DNA of 64,000 nt from Caenorhabditis remanei (taxonomy: Eukaryota; Nematoda; Chromadorea; Rhabditida; Rhabditidae): the NCBI RefSeq assembly GCF_010183535.1, contig NC_071332.1:21452001-21516000 (forward strand), written 5' to 3'. Below the pieces are notes generated by a model that ran no database searches, was not told the DNA's origin, and saw only the letters and a list, made by a program, of their open reading frames with translations. The position numbers were made by a program, and so were the translations under genes. The stretch's first letter is position 1. Each line of letters begins with the position of its first letter. Shown here in pieces: positions 55,601 to 64,000 of the stretch.

Positions 55601-58600
55601 TATGAGAGATTCGTTTCGAGTGTAAATAACTCAATCCATGACACATTTCTATGAATATCGCATGAGATTCTCCGATTGTCAGACGTTTCGCCGGCTCCAA
55701 ATCGATAATCTGTTGGACTGAGCCAATACAGTACTCGAATATCATATAGACTTTTCCTTTCGATGGCAAATTGAAAATCTCGATGAGTTTGACGACGTTC
55801 CGATGATTCAGGCGGCGGAGAATCGACATTTCACTTCGAATATTCTCCCATCCGTTGTTGATTTTACGCAATTTGTCGTACTGGAAAAAGGGGCGTGGCT
55901 TAGTGTTGAAAAACACAAAAATCATTTAAAACACGCGTCCAAGACGCGCCAGACACTTAAAAAACTGAAAAAATCGCGTCAACGGAGCACCCGACGCCCA
56001 AAAGTGCGCCAGCCAGACATGAACGGAATAGCTTTAACAAAGGGGAAACGCGTCCACGGCGCGCCAGACAGGTACGAAATCACTAAAACCTTCGATTTTA
56101 AAAGCAAAAATCACCAAAAAACGCGTCCAAGGTGCGCCAGATTCTCGAAAAACTGAAAAATCGCATCTAGAGTACGCCAGTCGCATGAAAAAGTGAAAAA
56201 CGCGTCCAAGGTTCGCCAGACAAGAAAGAAATCGCTTTTAAAAACGCGTCAGCGTCACCCAGTCACAGTAAAGCCATCGATTTCGAGCCATTTTTCCAAG
56301 AAATACGCGTTCAAGGCGCGCCAGGCGGATTCAAAAACCATCAAAAACGTGCTGAAGGCCCGCCAGACAAAAAGGTAAGCGGTTTAAAAACGCGTTAGCG
56401 TCACGCCAGCCACAGTAGAACCAACGATTTCGACTCATTTTTCACAAGAAAAACGCGGCCAATGTGCGCCAGAAGAGCCCAAAATAGTGAAAAACGCTTT
56501 CAAGGCGAGCCAGATACGTTTAAAAACCGTTTTTTCTCGTTTTTCGTCTCCAAATCCCATAAAAATACTCTAATTTCTTCCATTTTTTTCCATAATAGGC
56601 TCCGCCCCCTTACCTTCATAATTTTTGCAGCACGTCGTGTCAGAGTGTACACATCTATGACCTCCTTCACTTTTCCATATGATCCATTGCCTATAAGTGC
56701 TCCCCACAAGTATCCATTCACAACTTTCGGCGTCTTTCGTTTCGCAAGTGGCTCATAGTCAATGTGCTGAAATGACGACGAGAAAAGGGGCGGGGTTTGG
56801 CTGAAAGTGGGCGGGGCGTGGTCTCTTACATTTGCCTGATTGAACATCATTGCTTTGTTTACTTGTTTATGAATGAATTGCCGCATTGCATCGGTTTCCG
56901 GTGGTGGATGGGGGAGGTCGAAGTCATCTTCTTGCTGAAAATCAAAAAAAGCGTCAAAGGCACGCCAGACTCTCAAAAAACTGAAAAATCGCCAACTTTT
57001 AAGCGATTTTGATCAGAAAAACGCGCCAAAGATACCCCAGACTCAGATTGCAAATACGAGATTAGCGAAAAACGCGCCGAAAGCACGCCAGACAAAGTAT
57101 ACACATGTTTGACACGAAATTACAGAAAATCTGGTTTCAATCGCGTCGAAGGCGCGCCAGACACGGAAATTTTGGCTCAAAAACGGGAAAAAGTGTGATG
57201 AAAACGCGCCGATAGCACACCAGTTATAAGAATCTGCATTGAAAACGCGCTAAAGGCGCACCAGCCACTCAAAACTGCGTTTTTAGGCTTAAAAATTGCC
57301 AAAATTGCGATTTTTGGCTCAAAAATACTGACTTTCAGCCATTTCTAGACTCAAAAATGCTGAAAATTCCAACTTTTTGCTTAAAAATTGGTGAAAATCG
57401 GCAAACAATAGGAATCTGCTTTGAAAACGCGGTAAAGGCGCACCAGATAGTTAAAATGAGCTCAAAACGCGTCGCAGGTGCGCCAGCCACTCAAAAATCC
57501 AGAAAAACGCGCCAAAGGCACGCCAGATTCAGAAAAACCCTACTTTTTCGACAGTTTTCCGTCATTAAAACGCGTCGATGGCACCCCAGGCGGTACCACA
57601 ATGAAAAGGCGCTCAGAACGCGTCACAGGTGCCCCAGACATTCAAAAACAGAGAAAAATGCGCCAAAGACGCCCCAGTCACGCTCAGAACACGCGTCCCA
57701 GGTGCGCCAGCTTTGGAAAATCCTCATTTTTAGACACTTTTTCATCTAGAAAACGCGCCAAAGACACCCCAGATATCAATTTTTACGCTAAAAATGCTCA
57801 ATTTTTGTGTTTTCGAATGGATTTTTTGGCTGAAAATAGGCTCCGCCCCCTCCTCTATTCACTTTTTGCCGAATCCTTCTCATCGACTCCAAGAATCGAT
57901 GTTTCTGCTCTTCGTGTGTCTCCTCGGCCTCCTCTTCCAAATCGTCGTAATTTCCGATTGACATTTTCTGAAAAGAAATTTTCAGTTTTAGGCTCCGCCC
58001 CATTCTAGTCTTAAAAATGCTGAAAAATCTAATTTTTAGGCTAAAAATTGTCGAAAATCGGCAATTTTTGCATTAAAAACTCGATTTTTTTCAATTTTTG
58101 GGGTAAAAAATGCAATTTTTTCTGAAAATTTTCAGGATTTAGGCTCCGCCCCCTCTCTCTCTTACCACTCCCGGTGAGATCTGTCGATCTTTTGACCTCC
58201 GAGTGATGGCACCGTCGACAATCTCTCGGCTCAGCGGAGCCGGCGCCGGTCCTCCGTCGTCATCGGCGAAGCATTCGTCGTCGTCGTCTGGAACTGTTTC
58301 AGATTTTTTGGAAAAAATCGATTTCGGGCGGTTTTGAGCGAATTTCGGTGTGGAAAAATGGGGTTTTCAGCGTTTTTGAGTATAGAAATGGCTGAAAATC
58401 ACTATTTTTGAGACAAAAATCGCAATTTTTAGCATTTTTTAAGCCTAAAAGTGATGTTTCAACTATCTGGTGCGCCTTTAGCGCGTTTTCAATGCAGATT
58501 CTTGTAACTGGTGTGCTGTCGGCGCGTTTTCATCACACTTTTTCCCGTTTTCGTGCAAAATTTAAGTGATTTTCGAGAATTTTGGTGTGGAAAAATAAAT

Positions 58601-59353
58601 TTTTCAGCGTTTTTAAGTTTAGAAATGGCTAAAAATCACTATTTTTGATCCTAAGAAACGAGGTTTTTACAGCATTTTGAGTGTCTGGCGCACCTGAGAC
58701 GCGTTTTTACAAAAAAAAGAAGTTTTTGAGCATTTTTGAATCTAAAAATGGCTGAAAATTGAGTTTCCTACTTGAAAAATTGCATTTTTCAACATTTTCT
58801 AATTCAAAAATCAACGAAAATCGATAAAAATGACGGAAAAGTGAGTTTTTAAAAAGAAAATTGACGATTTTCAACGATTTTTTAGCTAAAAAGTGAACTT
58901 TTTCAGCGTTTTTGAGTCTAAAAATGGCTGAAAATCTGATTTTTGACGATTTTTTGATCCTAGAAACGCAATTTTTTCAACATTTTGCGGGACTGGTGCA
59001 CCTGAGACGCGTTTCGCTCATTTCTAGACTTAAAATATCTTAAAAACGCGTCTCATGCGCGCCAGACACTCAAAATGTTGAAAAAACCGCTATTTTCGGC
59101 TCAAAAACGCTGCTTTTCAGCCATTTCCAGACTCAAAATCGCTAAAAAATCTATTTTTTTGGCTATTTTCCGTACCAAAATCCGGATCCACACTCAGAAC
59201 CATTTGATTCTTCTTCTCTCCATTGGCCACGCCCCCTCCACCTCCAAAATCCACGTCATCGCCCTCCTCATCCGACGGCAACACATATTTCTGTCGGACT
59301 TCTTCAGAACGCGCCGACGTCGCGCCAGCTGACGAAGAGGACGGACCGTCCAT
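52628..59353 (-). CDS. par-4: LKB1/STK11-family kinase PAR-4
   Basis: Master Ser/Thr kinase upstream of AMPK-related kinases and needed for embryonic polarity; acts with STRAD and MO25 partners. Ten exons: 59353..59176, 58287..58166, 57967..57863, 56934..56830, 56766..56614, 55880..55509, 54639..54557, 54504..54343, 53545..53289, 52938..52628; all phases agree, 615 residues (C. elegans about 617). Long acidic N-terminus, then the kinase domain, about 190-453: GNGSYG loop 196-201, Lys218, HKDIKPGN with Asp316, DFG Asp334, FQPPEC. The catalytic residues are intact. The C-terminus has FLGFHYLEARPGDGP, a Pro/Ala stretch and RRRPKRNFFSCIFRS. No CAAX box. The exon 9 donor (GGAG/GTCTGG) is weak but is the one that keeps frame. 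TTTCACACAG upstream of the ATG suggests trans-splicing. Introns are packed with family-A repeats. Confidence 0.95.
52990..57790. repeat. Family-A copies in par-4 introns 3-9
   Basis: Roughly 40 copies, nearly all in the forward orientation (opposite to par-4 transcription), in introns and abutting exons. Middle sequences vary (AAAGG, CTCAGG, CCAAGG, CGCAGG), and within one intron neighbours tend to share a variant. 53690-54340 is a different local repeat of about 120 bp (CTAACTTTCCACTC.GATGGCCTAGAAAACTC), present five times. Confidence 0.7.
58300..59175. repeat. par-4 intron 1: family-A in reverse orientation and inverted duplication
   Basis: 58365-58565 is an inverted copy of 57170-57370. 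Family-A copies at 58475, 58519, 58682 and 58992 are reversed (CTGG..GCGC), while 59047 is forward. The rest is A/T-run-rich sequence with many TTTTTGAG and AAAATGG words. Confidence 0.65.
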
Positions 59354-59739
59354 TTTGGGTGTTAATCTGTGTGAAAATGGATGAATTAAATGGGAAAAAT
59401 TGAGCAAAAATGGGGAAAATTTGAAGAAAATACGACAATTTTCGGGATAAAACCCTTTTTCAGAGGGAAAATTCGGGAAAAAAAATGAAAATTTTCAATA
59501 AAATATGCAACATTTCTCAATAAAATTAACAATTAAATACAAAAAAAAACGGCGGGAAATTCAAGAAATTCAAAAAATTCTGAAAAATAGATGAAAAAAT
59601 GCAAAAATCACACAAAAAAAAACAAGAAAACGCCCGTATTTTTTCGAATAAAATCACAATATTATATAGATTTTTTGAGCAAAAATTCAGATTTTTCAAT
59701 ATAAAAATGATCAAATTAGTCAATTAAAATGCAATTATC
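59354..59739. promoter_or_regulatory. Spacer between the zinc-finger gene and par-4
   Basis: 386 bp from the zinc-finger stop to the par-4 ATG, both minus strand. AT-rich. I see no clear minus-strand AATAAA. The distance is within the range of nematode operons, so it could hold an SL2 acceptor region, or else the par-4 promoter. Confidence 0.4.
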
Positions 59740-62700
59740 TCAATCGAGTTCGTCGTCGATGAATCCATTCGGGAACACTTCCTTCGTCTGAAAAAATGAA
59801 CATTTTTAAACTGAAAATGGAGGTCTGGGGTGTCTTTGGCGCGTTTTTCTGATAGAAAAGTGGATGTTTCAGAAGCTGGCGCACCTGGGACGCGTGTTCT
59901 GAGCACAATTAGGGGATGACTGGGGCGTCTTTGGCGCGTTTTTTTAGATGAAAAAAGTCTAAAAATGTGGATTTTCCGAGGCTGGCGTGCCTTTGACGCC
60001 GCAACCTCGGACGCGTTCTGCGCGCCTTTTCACTGTGGTAACGGCTGGAGCGTCTTTGGCGCGTTTTATAAATGAAAAACTGTCCAAAAAGTGGGTTCTT
60101 CTGAATCTGGGGTGTCTTTGACGTGTTTTTTTGCGTTTTCGCGTGGCTGGGACACCTCAGACGCGTTCTGAGAGCATTTCTGAGCGAATTTTGACTATCT
60201 GGCGCGCCTTAGGCGCGTTTTCAAAGCATATTCCTGTTGTTTTTGGGCCAAATTCCCCTTGTCTGGCGCGCCTTCGACGCGTGCTTTCACCTTCGATCTT
60301 CCTGGGTCTGCTGGCGCGTTTTCGGGCGTTTCGAGCGGCTGGCGCATCTGAGACGCGTTCTAAGAGATTTTGACTATCTGGTGCGCCTTTCGCGCGTTTT
60401 TATCACAATTTTCCCGGGGCTGGCGCGCCTTCGACGCGTGTTTCTCTACCTCGACTCCTCCCCAATTATCGTCCATTTGTTGTTGTTGTTGTGGATCCTC
60501 AAATGACTCCAAAATGGGCGGTCCTTCCTCGTCGTCATACTCAAAATGCTCCGCCCCCTCCTCGATAAGCTCCGCCCCCTCCTCTTCTTCTTCGTCTTCA
60601 ATATACTCCAGAATCTCCTCGTCGTCATCGTCGTCGTCGACGTCGTAATACTCATTATCGTGAAATTCTTCAGAAGGATACTGATCTGATGATCCAGAAG
60701 GCATGGATTCTGAAGGATTCTGAATCGTCGTCGTGACGTCTTCTGAATCCTCCGGATTCTGATGAACATAGAATCCTCTCGGGGGAATCAGTTGATTCGT
60801 CCGGATGATCGTCTTATTCGGAATCACACTCTCCAGACGCCAAACCACTTTTTGCGGTGTTCCATCGTTCGGAGTACTGTAGATTTTCGGTGCGATCGTC
60901 GGTTGAGGTCTCGCACGGATTGTGACGGCTGGCGTGCCTCCGACGCGTTTGAAACCGTGGCCTGAAACTGGGGAAAAACATTGAAATTTGATATAGAAAT
61001 CGCTCACGCGCGTTCTGAGAATTACATGGGGCACCTTTGGCGCGTTTTTAAATGAAAAAGTGCCTAAAATCGCATTTTTTCAAGGCTGGCGCACCTCGGA
61101 CGTGAAATTCTTGATTTTACGGCAAAAAAATGGTCAAGATGAGCCAAAAATTGGAATTTTTCAAGGGTTTTTCAAAGAAAAATCGCTCAATTTTACACAT
61201 TTTTCATGTAGAAATCGGCATTTTTTGTTCTGAAACGTGAAAAAAACTCGGAGAAAAATAGGGTTTCCGCTCGAAAAATGGTCAAAAATAACCGGAAAGC
61301 AGCAATTTTTTGGAATAAATCGCTATTTTTTATGTCTATAATAGATTTTTCAGCGAAAATTAGAGAAAATTCAGGTTTTTCGTGGAAAATTGGGTCCAAA
61401 GTCGCCAAAATACTCAACCAATGACAAAACATAGCGAAAAATTCGCACGGATCGTGACGGCTGGAGCGCCTCCGACGCGTTTGAAACCGTGGCCTAAAAC
61501 TGATTTTCAGATGAGAAACGATCAAAATTGACTGGAAAAATGACACGTTTTAGGGGGTTTTCAAGGAAAAACATTGAAAATCCTCTGTTTGGGCTGATTT
61601 TTCAGCCAAAAATGGTCCAAATGAACCGGAAAAGTGTTTTTAGCTGTGAATCCAAGAGCCCGATGCTAGAAATGCTGAAAATTCCAGATTTTTGATCATT
61701 TTCAGACCAAAAATCTCCATTTTAAGCCGATTTTTATGAATTTTAAGCTTAAAATCCTCTGAAAATCATAGAAATTTTTAAAGAAAATTAAGTCTGGCGC
61801 GCTTTTGACGCGTTTTTTCGGACAAATCTGAAAATCGTGTATTGTGGCACAAAATACCCGATTATCAGATTTGTCCGAAAAACGCGTCAAAAGCGCACCA
61901 GAGGATTTTCAGCTCAAAATTCATAAAAATCGCGTAATTTTCAGTATTTTCGATGAAAATGCTCTCTAAAACCGCGATTTTTAGATTTTTAAGCTGAAAA
62001 TCCTCGATTTCATCCCCCAAATGCACTCCATGCCGTACCCATCTCATCGGCGACCATATAGCGAACGAGTTGTTGATTGGACAGTGCACACGGATCGACT
62101 CCTCCCTCCGTTTTGTCAGTTTTCTCGTGTTTCAGCAAATGTTCTCGGAAGTGTCGTTGAGATTTCGAAGTGAATTTACACTTTCCAAATGGACATCCGT
62201 ACGTCGCCGATCGACCAGCGTGTCGTTGTCTGAAAATTATCTGGGGTGCCTTTGACGCGTTTTTCTGGCTTTTCAAGTGGCTGGTGCACCTGAGACGCGT
62301 TCTGAGTGCATTTCTGAGCGGATTTTGACTATCTGACGCGTCTTTAGCGCGTTTTCAAAGTGAAGATTTTCACGATTTTTTAGCGCAAAAAGTTGGATTT
62401 TTCAGAATTTTTGAGTCTAGAAAACGCTGAAAATCAGTATTTTTCAGCCTAAAATGTGATTTTTAGCAGTTTTCAGCCTAAGAATGAAAAAAGTTTTGAC
62501 TATCTGGTGCGCCCTAAGCGCGTTTTTGTGCAAAATTTGGAGCGCCTTCAACGCGTTCTAAACTTGAGGCCCCTGGTGTGTCTTTGGCGCGTTTTTCTGA
62601 CTTTTTAAGTGGCTGGGGCACCTCTGACGCGTTCTGAACGCATTTCTGAGCGGATTTTGACTATCTAGATGGTCTGTGTGTCTGTGCGTCCAGATGTCTA

Positions 62701-63482
62701 TTTTTCGGCGGCTGAAAATAGACCAAAAATCGGCGTTTCAGCTGGAAAATATGAAAAAATAGAGATTTTTCAAGCAAAAACAGGCGAAAAATAGGATTTT
62801 CAGCGAGAAAATAGGGAAAAATCGGTATTTTTCATCTAAAAAGAGGACATCTGGATCCCTGGACACACAGACACAACCCCCAACTCAATGAGAAAATTGG
62901 GAGTTGTCTGTGTGTCCAGATGTCCAGATGACCATTTTTAGATGAAAAATTCCTATTTTTTCATATTTTCTGGCTGAAAATCCGAATTCCGGCCAATTTT
63001 TACTTGAAAAAGTTCTATTTATTCATATTTTCGGATTAAAAATCTTATTTTTGGCCATTTTTTCAGCTGAAAACCCCAATTTTTCCATATTTTCAGCCCA
63101 AAAATCACCCCAACTCACTGTACATGACTCTGATAACCGGCCGGCTCCATATAGGCATCTTCACAATACGGACACCGATAGCCCCATTCGGTTTTCGGCG
63201 TGTGATTTCGAAGTTTGTGACGGTGTAACGTCATTTGGCTCGCTGGAAATCCGATTTTTTAGTGATTTCTTGGTCAAAAATCACATTTTTGACCGAAAAA
63301 CCCACTTTTTCCGCGTTTTTTCGGTCAAAAACCACCCAAAAACACCCGAAAAACCCATTTTTCCCTCAATTCAATTACCTGCTGCATAGGCGCAGTGCTC
63401 GCACTGAAATGGGCGGGACTTGGTGTGTATATTCATGTGTTCGGTGAACGATCGTTTCGACGATAACTCCTTTCGGCACTCC
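59740..63482 (-). CDS. C2H2 zinc-finger protein, 5' end outside window
   Basis: Probably a DNA-binding nuclear factor. Exons seen: 63482..63379, 63242..63119, 62229..62039, 60961..60450, 59787..59740; phases agree from the first seen exon to the stop (about 326 residues). It has four C2H2 fingers. Finger 1 is ECRKELSSKRSFTEHMNIH, with its first Cys in the missing upstream exon. Finger 2 is CEHCAYAA joined to SQMTLHRHKLRNH, finger 3 CPYCEDAYMEPAGYQSHVQQ then RH, and finger 4 CPFGKCKFTSKSQRHFREHL then LKH. After them come basic and linker sequence, then a long acidic region (about DDDDDDEEILEYIEDEEEE), poly-Gln, and the end TKEVFPNGFIDDELD. The 60961 acceptor could also be 6 nt upstream, in frame. 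The upstream exon is not found before 64000. The family member cannot be named. Confidence 0.85.
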
Positions 63483-63990
63483 CTGCAAATTCCGGAAAAT
63501 TCAAAAAATTTCAATTTTAGGGTGGCTGGAGCGCCGTTGACGCGTTTTTTTTCTTGGGAAAAGTTGAAAAAAATGGTATAAAATATGTTTTTGATTAATT
63601 CTTTGAATGGATTTTTAGTCTGGGGCACCTTTGGCGCGCTCAACACCCTGAAAATCAAAAAAAAAAGAGAGTCTGGCGCGCTTTCGACGCGTTTTTCGGA
63701 TATCACTTCCCAGTTGGAAAAATCGACGAAAAACCTCATTTTGATCCTTTTCAGTGTCGAAAATGCTGAAAATAACGCTATTTTTATGATTTTTAAGCTT
63801 AAAATCCTCAAAATTCAAAGAAAAATTGAGTCTGGCGTGCCTTTGACGCGTTTTTCGGAATCTTCGAGTATTCTGTGCCAATGTTTTAATTTTTCCGGGT
63901 TTCTCTTCCTTTGGGGCGCCTTGAGCGCCTATTACAGCGTGGAATTCATTTTTAAATAAAAATTTGAGTCTGGCGTGCCTTTGCCGCGAT
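59820..63990. repeat. Family-A copies around and within the zinc-finger gene
   Basis: About 30 copies, almost all in reverse orientation (CTGGCGCGCC..TTGACGCG and variants), the opposite of par-4 introns 3-9. Includes the hairpin pair at 61794-61911, the duplicated exon border at 61444-61505 and the copy inside coding exon 60450..60961. Confidence 0.7.
62668..62945. repeat. Nested inverted repeats on a GTGTGTCCAGATGTC core
   Basis: In intron 2 of the zinc-finger model (between fingers 3 and 4). GTCTGTGTGTC..GTCCAGATGTC at 62672 is mirrored by GACATCTGGATCCCTGGACA at 62845. This in turn is mirrored at 62906-62930 (GTCTGTGTGTCCAGATGTCC). No coding meaning seen. Confidence 0.5.
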
Positions 63991-64000
63991 TTTTCTGGGG
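63483..64000. other. Right edge: intron of the zinc-finger gene
   Basis: Should be intron 5' of finger 1. It holds reversed family-A copies near 63521, 63672, 63830 and 63970. I found no upstream exon ending in a Cys codon plus two bases before a GT donor, which the finger would need, so that exon is probably beyond the window. Confidence 0.5.

Noticed and set aside
57357..58008. Long frames in par-4 introns 2-3
   Set aside because: Built from family-A repeat translations (TRQRHARF-type peptides) and antisense of exon 3.
60370..60648. Ser-rich plus-strand frame
   Set aside because: Antisense of the acidic Asp/Glu run of the zinc-finger protein.

Overview
The window is nuclear DNA from a nematode, almost certainly a Caenorhabditis species other than C. 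elegans. Genes are split by introns with TTTCAG-type acceptors, several start codons lie just behind a likely trans-splice acceptor, and the proteins are nematode-type. From memory of C. elegans chromosome V, csn-1, phf-14 and tcc-1 are neighbours there (Y59A8A cosmid) and par-4 lies in the adjacent Y59A8B, so the window looks broadly syntenic. Base and intron structure are eukaryotic throughout. There is no operon of the bacterial type, phage or CRISPR.

Layout. 0.5-1.2 kb (-): a chemoreceptor-like 7TM gene, cut after TM4. 5.8-9.5 kb (+): an SLC22-type organic ion transporter. 10.7-15.5 kb (-): phf-14, a PHD-finger protein. 15.9-20.3 kb (+): csn-1, COP9 signalosome subunit 1, divergent from phf-14 across 432 bp. 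23.8-26.2 kb (+): a coiled-coil ER-membrane-type protein (tcc-1). 26.2-33.2 kb: a repeat desert. 33.2-36.1 kb (+): a rhodopsin-like GPCR. 37.3-39.2 kb (-): an unidentified 311-residue protein with an acidic tail. 39.2-49.7 kb: repeats and transposons, including one gene fragment whose intron is almost entirely two nested elements. 49.7-51.8 kb (+): a small PDZ protein. 52.6-59.4 kb (-): par-4, the LKB1 kinase. 59.7-64 kb (-): a C2H2 zinc-finger gene running off the right edge. Spliced models were built by hand. In each full model the exon phases agree from start to stop.

Non-coding DNA is dominated by two short dispersed families that largely exclude each other. Family A has ends ACGCGTC and GCGCCAG with a short variable middle, about 20 bp. 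It fills the introns and flanks of phf-14, csn-1, par-4 and the zinc-finger gene. Family B, TGGGCGGAGCTA plus a CTACAAAAATGTAG hairpin, fills the SLC22 and GPCR introns and the 26-48 kb desert. A third family (ATCTCAGCGAGTTTT...CAGATTCTGAATCCTCACG) makes long arrays at 2.8-4.5 and 48.6-51.5 kb. Recognisable transposons are a hAT-like MITE with an 8-bp target duplication, two palindromic TA-target MITEs, a 1.6-kb foldback element, and two tRNA-like SINE copies inverted in the introns of one GPCR. Four genes also carry extra copies of their own exon-intron borders.

How the genes work together: csn-1 (CSN deneddylase complex), phf-14 (chromatin) and par-4 (polarity and energy kinase) are broadly expressed regulatory genes, with no sign of a shared pathway. 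The zinc-finger gene and par-4 are on the same strand about 390 bp apart and could be an SL2-type operon.
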